From Actinomadura sp. K4S16 (lineage in GTDB: Bacteria; Actinomycetota; Actinomycetes; Streptosporangiales; Streptosporangiaceae): 64,000 nucleotides of DNA. The stretch spans positions 248,001-312,000 of the forward strand of contig NZ_BDDE01000015.1 of NCBI RefSeq assembly GCF_008327685.1, in the 5' to 3' direction. The notes below the pieces were generated by a model. That model had not been told where the DNA came from. It did no database searches and was given only the letters and a program-made list of their open reading frames with translations. Of this stretch, positions 45,087 through 53,333 are shown piece after piece. The translations under genes and the position numbers were made by a program. Numbering within the stretch: position 1 is the first letter of the stretch; every line of letters begins with the position of its first letter.

Positions 45087-45887
45087 ATGACAGACGACGA
45101 GAACGGCTGGGCGCTGGCGCTCGGCCCTGGCGGCCCGGTCGGGACGGCGTGGCTGATCGGGCTGGCGGCGGGGCTGCGCAAGGCGGGCGTGGAGCCGACG
45201 GACGCGGGGGTGGTCGTCGGCACGTCGGCGGGCGCCATCGCCGGAGCCGCGATCACCACGGGCCGGGACCTGGCGGCGCTGGCCGAACTGCCGCCGCCGA
45301 GCGAGCCGCCCGCGCCGGTGGACGGCTCGGTGATGGCGCGGGTGTTCGAGGTGGGCGGCACGCCGGGACTGGAACCGGACGAGGCCAGGCGGCGGATCGG
45401 GCGCCTGGCGCTGGACGCGGCGGCGCCGCCCGCGGAGCGCCATCGCGCGAGCATGCGGTACCTGGTCGGCACGGACGCGTGGCCGGACACCCGGCTGCTG
45501 ATCACCGGGGTGGACGCCGTGTCGGGCGAACCGGTGCTGTGGGAAGCGTCGAGCGGCGTCCCGCTGACGCTGGCGGTGGCCGCGAGCAGCGCCGCGCCCG
45601 GGTTCTGCGAGCCGGTGCCGATCGGCGGGCGCCGCTACATGGACGGCGCGTTCACCGGATGGTCGGACGCGGAACTGGTGAAGGGGGCCGGGCCGCTCGT
45701 CGTGGTGGAGCCGATGCCCCGGGGCGGCGGCGGTGACGTCCGGATCGTCCCGGACGAGCGGGCGCTGGAGGCGTTCGGGCCGAACCTCGGGGACCGGTCG
45801 CGCTGGGCGCAGGTCTACCGCGAGGGGGTCCGGCAGGCGCCGGAGGCGGCGGAGCGGATCGCCGCGGCGCTGGGCGCCCGGCGCTGA
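45087..45887 (+). CDS. Patatin-like phospholipase/acyl hydrolase
   Basis: Patatin-fold lipase of 266 residues. The oxyanion-hole motif is LGPGGPVGTAW (12-22), the nucleophile elbow is GTSAG (45-49, Ser47), and the catalytic Asp is Asp186 in YMDGAFTG; together these form the Ser-Asp dyad. There is no signal peptide, so it is probably cytosolic or membrane-associated. A -10-like TAGGCT at 45074-45079 lies 7 nt before the ATG, suggesting a leaderless message. It diverges from the methyltransferase gene and is followed 45 bp later by the marR gene, and may belong to the same regulon. Confidence 0.87.
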   Translation: MTDDENGWALALGPGGPVGTAWLIGLAAGLRKAGVEPTDAGVVVGTSAGAIAGAAITTGRDLAALAELPPPSEPPAPVDGSVMARVFEVGGTPGLEPDEARRRIGRLALDAAAPPAERHRASMRYLVGTDAWPDTRLLITGVDAVSGEPVLWEASSGVPLTLAVAASSAAPGFCEPVPIGGRRYMDGAFTGWSDAELVKGAGPLVVVEPMPRGGGGDVRIVPDERALEAFGPNLGDRSRWAQVYREGVRQAPEAAERIAAALGARR

Positions 45888-45902
45888 TCCCGCACCCACC
45901 TT

Positions 45903-45916
45903 TCTCGATATCAAGA
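45903..45916. promoter_or_regulatory. MarR-type operator, site C, in the marR promoter
   Basis: TCTCGATATCAAGA lies just before a -10-like TAGGGT (45921-45926), which is 6 nt from the marR ATG at 45933. It sits between the expected -35 and -10, the classic place for autorepression. The consensus with sites A and B is TCTYGAYRTCAAGA. Confidence 0.75.
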
Positions 45917-45932
45917 CAGGTAGGGTGTCGGC

Positions 45933-46421
45933 ATGCGCGATGAGGTCGACAGGCTGGTCGAGGCGTGGAACACCGAGCGTCCGGACCTGGACGTCCGGCC
46001 GCTGCAGGTCCTCAGCCGCGTCTCCCGGCTGGCTCGCCACCTCGACCGCGCCCGCCGCGCCGTCTTCGCCGACCACGGCCTGGAGTCGTGGGAGTTCGAC
46101 GTGCTCACCGCGCTGCGCCGGGCCGGCGCCCCCTACCAGCTGAGCCCCGGCCGCCTGCTGCACGCGACCCTGGTGACGTCCGGCACGATGACGAACCGCA
46201 TCGACCGCCTGGCGGCGGCGGGCCTGGTCGAGCGGCACCCCGACCCGCAGGACAAGCGCGGCGTCCAGGTCCGCCTGACCAAGGCGGGCCTGACCCGAGT
46301 CGACGCCGCGTTCGCCGACCTGCTCCGCCGCGAGCAGGCGATCCTGGAAGGCCTCCCCCCCGACCAACGCGACACCCTCGCCACCCTCCTGAGAACCTTG
46401 CTGATCCCCTTCGACCAGTAA
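45933..46421 (+). CDS. MarR-family transcriptional regulator
   Basis: Winged helix-turn-helix repressor of 162 residues. The DNA-binding core runs through WEFDVLTALRRAG, LSPGRLLHATLVTSGTMTNRIDRLAAAGLV (recognition helix) and the wing with RHPDPQDKRGVQVRLTKAG, including the conserved D-x-R pair. N- and C-terminal helices form the dimer interface. The message is probably leaderless (TAGGGT 6 nt before the ATG). The 14-bp site C just upstream and two further copies before the methyltransferase gene define a likely small regulon. The ligand is unknown. It ends 10 bp from the convergent amidase gene. Confidence 0.93.
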   Translation: MRDEVDRLVEAWNTERPDLDVRPLQVLSRVSRLARHLDRARRAVFADHGLESWEFDVLTALRRAGAPYQLSPGRLLHATLVTSGTMTNRIDRLAAAGLVERHPDPQDKRGVQVRLTKAGLTRVDAAFADLLRREQAILEGLPPDQRDTLATLLRTLLIPFDQ

Positions 46422-46431
46422 CTCACTGAGG

Positions 46432-47550
46432 TCAGGGGGTCAGGGCGGTTTCCAGGGTGGCGGCCAGGGCGCAGAGGTGGTCTTCGGCGCCCGCGCGGCC
46501 GATGAGCTGGACGGATGTGGGGAGGTGCGAGCCTGGCATTGGGACGGGGAGGGCGAACGCGGGGAGGCCGGCCACGTTGATCTGGCCTACCAGGGCGGTG
46601 AGGACGAGGTCGGACTCGTCCGCCTCGTCGGGTTCTGGCGGGAGGCACGTCAGGACGGGCAGGGCGATCGCGGTGTGCCGGGCGAGGATGGCGTCCAGTT
46701 CGGCCCTGATCGACTTCCGCACGCCGAGCGCCCAGTCGAGCATCCCGGCCTCGGACACGTCGATCATGTGCTGGATGCGGCGGGCGATGCGTCCGCTCAG
46801 CTTGTCCGGTTCGGCGAGAAGGCGCCCGTTCTGGCGCGGGGCCTCGTCGCTGATGATGACGCCGTTGGCGGTGGCGGCGTCGGCGTAGTGCTCGGACGTG
46901 ACGTCGGTGAAGGGGCCGAGGCGGCGCAGGGCGTCGTCGACGGCGGCGTCGATCGCCGGGTCCACGCCGTCCACGCGGAGGCGCGCGATCGTCCAGGACG
47001 GGTCGTAGGGGACGGGCGTGAAGCCGGGTTCGAGCAGGCGCATCCCGAGGACGACGGCGGCGACGTCGCGTCCCATCGGCCCGACGACGTCCAGCGTCGG
47101 CGACAGCGGGTAGACGCCCTCCAGGGGGATGCGGCCGTTCGTGGTCTTCAGGCCCGCGATGCCGCAGCACGCGGCGGGGATGCGGACGGACCCGGAGGTG
47201 TCGGTCCCGAACGCCACGTCGGCCTCGCCGGTGGCGACGGCGACCGCGGAGCCGCTGGACGAGCCGCCCGGGACCCGCGACGGGTCGAGCGGGTTCACCG
47301 GCGTGCCCGTCCACGGGTTGACGCCGTCCGCGGCCATGCACAGCTCGTTGAGGTTGGTCTTGCCGGCGATGCGGGCACCCTGCGCGCGGGCGGACGCGAC
47401 GACGGGCGCGTCGACCGCGGCGGGCTCGGCGCGTTCGGCGACCGCCTGGCAGCCCGCGGTGGTGGGCAGCCCGGCGACGTCGATCGCGTCCTTGACGGCG
47501 AGGCGCGGACCGTCGCCCGGCTCGTCCGTCTTCAGGATCCAGGTCGTCAT
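46432..47550 (-). CDS. Amidase signature family hydrolase
   Basis: Serine amidase of 372 residues with the Ser-cisSer-Lys triad: Lys20 (RLAVKDAID), Ser97 in GGSSSGSA and Ser121 in GTDTSGSVRIPA, with the 24-residue spacing seen in the family. It is shorter than GatA (about 480 residues) and lies away from gatB/gatC, so it is not the tRNA-dependent amidotransferase. No signal peptide is present; it probably hydrolyses a small amide in the cytosol. ATG 47550 (MTTWILKTDEPGD) is chosen over an upstream extension that has no family similarity. It converges on marR. Confidence 0.9.
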   Translation of the reverse strand: MTTWILKTDEPGDGPRLAVKDAIDVAGLPTTAGCQAVAERAEPAAVDAPVVASARAQGARIAGKTNLNELCMAADGVNPWTGTPVNPLDPSRVPGGSSSGSAVAVATGEADVAFGTDTSGSVRIPAACCGIAGLKTTNGRIPLEGVYPLSPTLDVVGPMGRDVAAVVLGMRLLEPGFTPVPYDPSWTIARLRVDGVDPAIDAAVDDALRRLGPFTDVTSEHYADAATANGVIISDEAPRQNGRLLAEPDKLSGRIARRIQHMIDVSEAGMLDWALGVRKSIRAELDAILARHTAIALPVLTCLPPEPDEADESDLVLTALVGQINVAGLPAFALPVPMPGSHLPTSVQLIGRAGAEDHLCALAATLETALTP

Positions 47551-47597
47551 CCAGGGGATGATGCCCAGTACGCCCAAAAACCGCCAGGAAACTCCTG

Positions 47598-49361
47598 CTA
47601 GCCGAGATCTTCGGCGAGCATGAGCCATTCCTCTTCGACCTCGGCGGCCTCGGCTTGGACCTCCTTGAGGCGGGCGTCCAGTTCCTGGAGCTTGGCGTAG
47701 TCGGTGGCGTGCGCGGCCAGCTGCTCGTGGAGGGTGGCCTGCTGCCCGGCGAGCTTCTCCAGGCGGCGTTCGAGGCGGTCGAGTTCCTTGCGGGCCTTCC
47801 AGTCCTGGCCGCCGGCCTTGGGCTTGGGGGGCGGCGGGGCGGGCTCGTCGCGGACGGCGCCGGGTTTGGGGGCGGTTCCGGCGGCGCGGCGTTCGAGGTA
47901 CTCGTCGACGCCGCCGGGGAGCAGCGACACGCGGCCGTCGCCGAGCAGCGCGACGACGTGGTCGGTGATGCGCTCCAGGAAGTACCGGTCGTGGCTGACG
48001 ACGACGAGGGTGCCGGGCCAGCCGTCCAGCAGGTCCTCGACCTCGGTGAGGGTCTCGATGTCGAGGTCGTTGGTGGGCTCGTCCAAGAGGAGGACGTTGG
48101 GTTCGGCCATGAGGAGGCGGAGCAGTTGCAGGCGGCGGCGCTCACCGCCGGACAGGTCGCCGACGGGCGTCCACTGCCGGTCGCCCGCGAAGCCGAGGCG
48201 TTCGAGGAGCTGGCTCGCCGTCCACTCGCGCTTGCCCACGGTGATGCGGCGGCGGATCTCCTCCACCGACTCCAGGACGCGCCGGGCGGGGTCGAGCTCT
48301 TCCAGGTTCTGCGACAGGTGCGCGAGCTGGACGGTCTTGCCCTGCACCACCGTTCCGGACACCGGCCGGACGGAGCCGTCCAGGAGACGCAGCAGCGTGC
48401 TCTTTCCGCTGCCGTTGACGCCGACGAGCCCGACGCGGTCGCCCGGGCCGAGCCGCCACGTCATGCGCCGGAACAGGTCGCGGTCGCCCAGGCGGACGTC
48501 GACGTCCTCGATGTCGTAGACGGTCTTGCCGAGCCGCGCCGTCGCGAACCGGGTCAGCTCCACCGAGTCGCGCGCCGGCGGCTCGTCGGCGATGAGGGCC
48601 TGCGCGGCGTCCACCCGGAACTTGGGCTTGGACGTGCGGGCCTGCGGGCCGCGGCGCAGCCACGCCAGCTCCTTGCGGAGCAGGTTCTGCCGCTTGGCCT
48701 CGGTGGCGGCGGCGATGCGGGAGCGCTCGGCCTTGGCGAGGACGTAGGCGGAGTAGCCGCCCTCGTAGCGTTCGACGCGGCCGTCGACGACCTCCCACGT
48801 GCGGTCGGTGACCTCGTCCAGGAACCAGCGGTCGTGGGTGACGACGAGCAGCGCGACCTTGCGGCCCTTCAGGTGCCGGGCCAGCCAGTCGATCGCCTCG
48901 ATGTCGAGGTGGTTGGTGGGCTCGTCCAGCAGGAGCAGGTCGGACTCGGGGACGAGGAGCCGGGCCAGCGCGACGCGGCGGCGCTCCCCGCCGGACATCC
49001 CGGCCAGCGGCGCGTCCAGGTCGAGGTCGGCGAGCAGGCCGCCGAGGATGTCGCGGGCGCGGACGTCGCCGGCCCACTCGTGCTCGGCGCGGTCGCCCAG
49101 TACCACGGACCGGACGGTCGCGGACTCCGGGAACGCGTCCCGCTGGGTCAGGTAGCCGAGCCGCAGGCCGCGCGCGTGGGTGACGCGGCCGTCGTCGGGT
49201 TCGGTCTCCCGCGCGAGGACGGACACGAGGGTGCTCTTGCCGCCGCCGTTGCGGCCGACGACGCCGACGCGGTCGCCCTCGTCCAGGCCGAGGGACACGG
49301 CGTCGAGCAGTGGCTTGGGCCCGTAGGCCTTGGCGACGTTCTCAAGATTGATCAGATTCAC
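47598..49361 (-). CDS. ABC-F ATPase, Uup-like ribosome-associated factor
   Basis: Cytosolic protein of 587 residues with two ABC ATPase domains and no membrane part. Domain 1 has GRNGGGKST (36-44), SGGERRRVALARLL and LLLLDEPTNHLD; domain 2 has GVNGSGKST, SGGERRRLQLLRLL and VLLLDEPTNDLD. The linker between them is Arg/Ala/Lys-rich. The C-terminal 90 residues form the coiled coil (ARKELDRLERRLEKL to the end) that characterises Uup among ABC-F proteins. Such factors act on the ribosome or on DNA intermediates; a resistance role cannot be excluded but nothing here shows it. Confidence 0.93.
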   Translation of the reverse strand: MNLINLENVAKAYGPKPLLDAVSLGLDEGDRVGVVGRNGGGKSTLVSVLARETEPDDGRVTHARGLRLGYLTQRDAFPESATVRSVVLGDRAEHEWAGDVRARDILGGLLADLDLDAPLAGMSGGERRRVALARLLVPESDLLLLDEPTNHLDIEAIDWLARHLKGRKVALLVVTHDRWFLDEVTDRTWEVVDGRVERYEGGYSAYVLAKAERSRIAAATEAKRQNLLRKELAWLRRGPQARTSKPKFRVDAAQALIADEPPARDSVELTRFATARLGKTVYDIEDVDVRLGDRDLFRRMTWRLGPGDRVGLVGVNGSGKSTLLRLLDGSVRPVSGTVVQGKTVQLAHLSQNLEELDPARRVLESVEEIRRRITVGKREWTASQLLERLGFAGDRQWTPVGDLSGGERRRLQLLRLLMAEPNVLLLDEPTNDLDIETLTEVEDLLDGWPGTLVVVSHDRYFLERITDHVVALLGDGRVSLLPGGVDEYLERRAAGTAPKPGAVRDEPAPPPPKPKAGGQDWKARKELDRLERRLEKLAGQQATLHEQLAAHATDYAKLQELDARLKEVQAEAAEVEEEWLMLAEDLG

Positions 49362-49421
49362 GGCGCCTTCAAGCGTATTGCCCTCCGCGCACCGCTCGCA
49401 CGGCGCGCCCCGCCCGGACGA

Positions 49422-49787
49422 TCAGTTCGGGGGCGGCGGGCTCGAAGGACCGGGCTGTCCCGGCTGTCCGTACTGGCCCTGCTCCCCAGGCTGCCCGTAC
49501 TGGCCCTGGTCCCCCGGCTGGCCGTACTGACCGGGCTGGCCGGGCTGGCCGTATTGCCCCGGCTGGCCGTACTGGCCGGGTTGGCCGTACTGGCCCGGCT
49601 GGCCGTACTGGCCGTACTGGCCGGGCTGCTGCTGGGGCGGGTACGGGGCGCCGGGCGGCCCGTAGGCCGCGCCCCTGCGGGACCTCGACGAGCTGGTGGC
49701 GATCACCAGTAGGACCACCACGACGGCGGCAAAGAACAGGAGCAGGAGCAGGAGCAGGAAGGGGGACAGCATGCCAAGCCGAGCCAT
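49422..49787 (-). CDS. Small membrane protein with Gln-Tyr-Gly-Gln-Pro-Gly repeats
   Basis: A predicted 121-residue protein. A single long hydrophobic segment (about 8-33, LLLLLLLFFAAVVVVLLVI) is followed by SSSRSRRG and then a repetitive tail of about ten imperfect QYGQPG units ending in Pro-rich sequence. The DNA of the tail is a matching tandem repeat (49452-49626). Tails of this kind are disordered and can drive self-association or bind cell-wall material; no function is known to me. The start is uncertain: ATG 49787 is taken, ATG 49772 is possible, and neither has a strong ribosome site. Confidence 0.6.
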   Translation of the reverse strand: MARLGMLSPFLLLLLLLFFAAVVVVLLVIATSSSRSRRGAAYGPPGAPYPPQQQPGQYGQYGQPGQYGQPGQYGQPGQYGQPGQPGQYGQPGDQGQYGQPGEQGQYGQPGQPGPSSPPPPN

Positions 49788-49861
49788 TTCGCTAAGTTCC
49801 GACAATCGGGGGAGGCGAACCTATCGATCAGGGCGACCAAGGTCCCGGCCGCGCGGCGAGC

Positions 49862-50104
49862 CTACTGCCCGCCCGGCTCCCCCGGCACCACGAAGCCGGG
49901 GGCCGCGGGCTCCGGCGCGGCGTTGCCCGAGGCCGCGGAGCCCGGCATGGCGGAATCCGGAACCGCGGACCCCGTTCCGGCGGCCGCCACCACCTTGTCA
50001 GGGGCGTTGCGGCGCAGATGCCGGTCGCGGCGCACCGCGAGCAGGACGAGCGTCCCCATCATGGCGATCGCCACGAGGCCCAGCATCGCGGACAGATACG
50101 TCAT
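49862..50104 (-). CDS. Small single-span membrane protein
   Basis: An 80-residue protein with one membrane segment at the N-terminus (about 5-23), then RRDRHLRRN and a Gly/Ala/Pro/Ser-rich tail (AVPDSAMPGSAASGNAAPEP). GAGGTGG lies 6 nt before the ATG, which supports translation. I do not recognise a family. It lies between ispE and the repeat protein on the same strand. Confidence 0.6.
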   Translation of the reverse strand: MTYLSAMLGLVAIAMMGTLVLLAVRRDRHLRRNAPDKVVAAAGTGSAVPDSAMPGSAASGNAAPEPAAPGFVVPGEPGGQ

Positions 50105-50230
50105 CGTTCCACCTCGCCGGTCGGGTCTACCGAAGGAACCGGTGTCACCGTTAGAGGACGCGCTCTGCTACCCCGAGGTTCGCTTGTGTGACGATGGCAG
50201 CTACCGGGACACGGCCGGCACACCGTTCCG

Positions 50231-51160
50231 TCAGAGGACTGTGGCCCCGGGGACGGGTCCGTGGGCCCGGACGATCTGCTCGGCGACGCCGGCGGTCTCC
50301 AGCGCGTCCGCCAGGGCGGCGGCGTCCTCGCGGGTCTCGGCGAGGAACGCGCAGGTGGGGCCGGAGCCGGAGACGAGCGCTCCGATCGCGCCGAGCTCGC
50401 GGCCGGTGTCGAGCGTGCGGCTCAGCGACGGGCGCAGCGACAGGGCGGCGGGCTCCAGGTCGTTGGAGAGCGCGGCGCCGAGGGCCTTGGCGTCGCCGGT
50501 GGCGAGCGCGGTCATCAGCGCCTCGGACACGGTCGGCCAGGCCGGCGCCTCCCCCGCCGCCAGGCGGAGCCGGTCGCATTCGCCGTAGACGGCGGGCGTG
50601 GACAGGCCGCCGTCGGCGGTGGCGAACACCCAGTGGAACGTCCCGCGGGTGAGGGCGGGGGTGAGCCGCTCGCCGCGCCCGAGGCCGACGGCCGTGCCGC
50701 CGAGGACGGCGAACGGCACGTCGCTGCCGAGGTCGCCGCCGAGCTCCATCAGGTCGTCGCGGGTGAGGGCGGGCTGCTCCCGGTCGTCCCAGAGCCGGGC
50801 GCACGCGACGAGCGCGGCGGCGGCGTCGGCGCTGCCGCCCGCCATGCCGCCCGCGACCGGGATCGCCTTGCGGATCGAGAGCCGGACGCCGCCCTCGACG
50901 CCGAGGCGCGCGGCGACGAGCCGGGCCGCCCTGGCGGCGAGGTTCTCCTCACCGGTGGGGACGCCGTCGACCGCGACGCGCGCGTGCGGGGCCGCCTCGA
51001 CCTCCACCGCCAGCCGCTCGGCCGGCTCGGCCGTCACCTCGTCGAACAGGGAGACCGCGTGGAACACGTTGACGAGATCGTGGTAGCCGTCGTCGCGGAC
51101 CGGACCGACGCCGAGCTGGAGGTTCACCTTGGCGGGGACCCGCACCGTCACTGCGCTCAC
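50231..51160 (-). CDS. ispE: 4-diphosphocytidyl-2-C-methyl-D-erythritol kinase
   Basis: GHMP kinase of the MEP pathway, phosphorylating CDP-methylerythritol on the way to isoprenoids such as undecaprenyl and decaprenyl phosphates. The protein is 309 residues. It opens with VRVPAKVNLQLGVGPVRDDGYHDL, has the ATP-binding PVAGGMAGGSADAAAAL near 104-120 and the C-terminal GALVSGSGPTCAFL. The GTG at 51160 lies 21 bp after the stop of the GH26-like gene. In most actinobacteria ispE follows rsmA directly; here one gene intervenes. Confidence 0.96.
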   Translation of the reverse strand: MSAVTVRVPAKVNLQLGVGPVRDDGYHDLVNVFHAVSLFDEVTAEPAERLAVEVEAAPHARVAVDGVPTGEENLAARAARLVAARLGVEGGVRLSIRKAIPVAGGMAGGSADAAAALVACARLWDDREQPALTRDDLMELGGDLGSDVPFAVLGGTAVGLGRGERLTPALTRGTFHWVFATADGGLSTPAVYGECDRLRLAAGEAPAWPTVSEALMTALATGDAKALGAALSNDLEPAALSLRPSLSRTLDTGRELGAIGALVSGSGPTCAFLAETREDAAALADALETAGVAEQIVRAHGPVPGATVL

Positions 51161-51181
51161 TCGCGAAACCCTACGGGACCC

Positions 51182-52372
51182 TCAGCCGCCACTGGTGACG
51201 GGGAGGTTGCGGGGGTTGAAGTAGGGCGCGGTGGCGAGTTCGCGGAGCGCCGAGGTCGCGTGCATGTCGCCGGTCACCGAGTAGGCGCGGCGCTTGTCGC
51301 GGGCGTTCTTCGCCTGCTCGTCGGAGTTGAAGTACACGACGGCCTTGACCTGCGGGTCCTGCAGGGTCTTGGCGGCCTCGCGGAGCCATTCGGCGCGGCG
51401 CGGGCCGTAGGACTTCGGCACCCCGAACTCGGCGATCATGATGGGCTTGTGCCGCCCGCGGGCCCACTCGGTGAACAGCTTCAGCGCCTCCGACAGGTCG
51501 CGGTAGTCGTAGTCGGCGCCGGGCTGCGCGTCGGCGCAGATCCAGTCGACCTGGTCGTCGCCGGGGTAGTACGAGCCCGCGTTCGCGCCGCTGAAGCCGC
51601 GGGCGGTCGGGCACCACACCCAGGCGACGTTGTCGACCCGCTCCCGCTTGAAGATCTCCCGCACGTGCTTCCAGGCGGCGGTGAAGTCGGCCGCCGAGTG
51701 CACGCTCCTCTGGTTGGTGGACTTGTCCATGTCGCGCGACCAGCGCAGGAACACCGGCTTGCCGAGGGCCTTGACGGCGCGGGCGCGCTTGGCGATCAGT
51801 TCGTCGTGCTCGCCCTGGACGATCTCGCGGGTGTCGGCGCCGTCCCAGGTCAGCAGCAGGTAGCGGTTCCCCTCCGCGACGGACTCCTCCAGCGCGCCCG
51901 GGAAGTCGCTCTTCCAGCCGCGGTAGCTCTGCACGATGTCGAGCCGGCGGCCGAGGCGCTGCTCGAAGCCGACGATGGGCGCCATGCCGGGCTTGCCGGC
52001 GTCCTTCCCGGACGGCGTCTCCGACGCGGAGCCCGACGGCGAGCCGGACGGCGAACCCGCCGATGGATCCGAGGACGGGTCGGAATGGGAGCCGGACGGG
52101 GAGGCGGAGGCCGAGGCCGACGGACGGCCCGCGCGCTCCGGCGGCACCCACGCCCCGAAGTAGGCGCCCTGCGCCGGCGGGACCGGCGCCACGCCCGCCC
52201 GCGCCGTCGTCGTGATCTTGGGTGCCGCGCCGGCGCCGCCCCCGCAGCCCGCCGCGACCGTGGCGACCACGCCCGCGGTCGCGAGCAGCGCCGTCCCCAC
52301 GATCGGCCATCCGGCTCGCGTCGCCCGCGAACGCGCCTTCACATCGACCTCCGGCTCATGCTGATGCGTCAT
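51182..52372 (-). CDS. GH26-like lipoprotein inserted between rsmA and ispE
   Basis: Exported protein of 396 residues. A cytosolic N-terminal stretch precedes a hydrophobic segment ending in a lipobox-like VAAGC (Cys43). A Ser/Pro/Gly/Asp-rich linker (about 83-128) leads into a TIM-barrel domain like GH26 mannanases: it opens YFGAWVPPE, and the candidate nucleophile is E315 in IMIAEFGVPK. Where the family has the acid/base Glu (in RxxHE or RWxWEM blocks), this protein reads FLRWSRDMD, with Asp214 in its place, so activity may be weak or altered. The ATG overlaps the rsmA stop (ATGA), so translation is coupled. A distant relative is at 12662-14272. Confidence 0.75.
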   Translation of the reverse strand: MTHQHEPEVDVKARSRATRAGWPIVGTALLATAGVVATVAAGCGGGAGAAPKITTTARAGVAPVPPAQGAYFGAWVPPERAGRPSASASASPSGSHSDPSSDPSAGSPSGSPSGSASETPSGKDAGKPGMAPIVGFEQRLGRRLDIVQSYRGWKSDFPGALEESVAEGNRYLLLTWDGADTREIVQGEHDELIAKRARAVKALGKPVFLRWSRDMDKSTNQRSVHSAADFTAAWKHVREIFKRERVDNVAWVWCPTARGFSGANAGSYYPGDDQVDWICADAQPGADYDYRDLSEALKLFTEWARGRHKPIMIAEFGVPKSYGPRRAEWLREAAKTLQDPQVKAVVYFNSDEQAKNARDKRRAYSVTGDMHATSALRELATAPYFNPRNLPVTSGG

Positions 52373-53274
52373 CCCCCGCGGGGAGCCCTCGCCTCAGGGG
52401 TTCGAGGGTGATCACCCCGGCGAGAAGGACCATACTCGGCAATCCGGGCGAAGGCGGCCACGTCCAGCGCTTCGCCCCGGGCCCGCGGGTCCACGCCCGC
52501 GGCGCGCAGCGCGTCCTCGGCGGCGGCCGCCGACCCGGCCCAGCCCGCGAGCGCCGCGCGCAGCGTCTTGCGGCGCTGCGCGAACGCGGCGTCGACCACG
52601 GCGAACACCTCCTGCCGGGACGCCGCCGTCGCCGGCGGGTCGCGGCGGGTGAACGCCACGAGCCCGGAGTCGACGTTCGGCGCGGGCCAGAACACCGCGC
52701 GGCCCACCGGCCCGGCCCGGCGGGCGTCCCCGTACCAGGCGAGCTTCACCGAGGGCACCCCGTAGATCTTGGAGCCGGGCGCGGCGACCATCCGGTCGGC
52801 GACCTCGGCCTGCACCATCACCAGCGCGGACCGCAGCGACGGCAGGACGGCCAGCAGGTGCAGGACGACGGGGACGGCGACGTTGTAGGGCAGGTTCGCG
52901 ACCAGCGCCGTCGGGGCCGGCCCCGGCACCTCAGCGATCTTCATCGCGTCGGCGCGCACGACCTCCAGCCGCCCGGCGAACTCCGGTTCGCGGGCCGCGG
53001 CGGTGGCGGGCAGCTCGGCGGCGAGCGCCGGGTCGATCTCCACGGCGACGACGCGCCGCGCCAGCGGCAGCAGCGCCAGCGTGAGCGACCCGAGCCCGGG
53101 GCCCACCTCGATGACGACGTCGTCAGGGCTCAGCTCGGCGGCCCGGACGATCCGCCGGACGGTGTTGGCGTCGATGACGAAGTTCTGCCCGAGCGTCTTC
53201 GTCGGCCTGATGCCGAGCCGCCCGGCCAGCTCCCGCACGTCCGCCGGCCCGAGCAGGCCCCTGGTGTCCCCCAT
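52369..53274 (-). CDS. rsmA: 16S rRNA dimethyladenosine transferase RsmA/KsgA
   Basis: Dimethylates two adjacent adenosines near the 3' end of 16S rRNA during small-subunit assembly. The protein is 301 residues. Family motifs include KTLGQNFVIDANTVRRIV, VIEVGPGLGSLTLALL, VVAVEIDPAL, ADAMKI and the catalytic VANLPYNVAVPVVLHLL; the C-terminal domain has VFWPAPNVDSGLV and AFAQRRKTLRAAL. ATG 53274 has GGAGAG 8 nt before it. It follows the rpf gene by 59 bp and overlaps the next gene by 4 bp. Confidence 0.97.
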   Translation of the reverse strand: MGDTRGLLGPADVRELAGRLGIRPTKTLGQNFVIDANTVRRIVRAAELSPDDVVIEVGPGLGSLTLALLPLARRVVAVEIDPALAAELPATAAAREPEFAGRLEVVRADAMKIAEVPGPAPTALVANLPYNVAVPVVLHLLAVLPSLRSALVMVQAEVADRMVAAPGSKIYGVPSVKLAWYGDARRAGPVGRAVFWPAPNVDSGLVAFTRRDPPATAASRQEVFAVVDAAFAQRRKTLRAALAGWAGSAAAAEDALRAAGVDPRARGEALDVAAFARIAEYGPSRRGDHPRTPEARAPRGG

Positions 53275-53333
53275 GCGCCAAGTCTCTCCTGTCGTCGCGG
53301 GGGCCCGTCCCCCAGGTCCCCGGTGGGCGCCGC

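Noticed and set aside
46432..47550. GatA subunit of the tRNA amidotransferase
   Set aside because: About 110 residues shorter than GatA and without gatB or gatC nearby; general amidase signature only.
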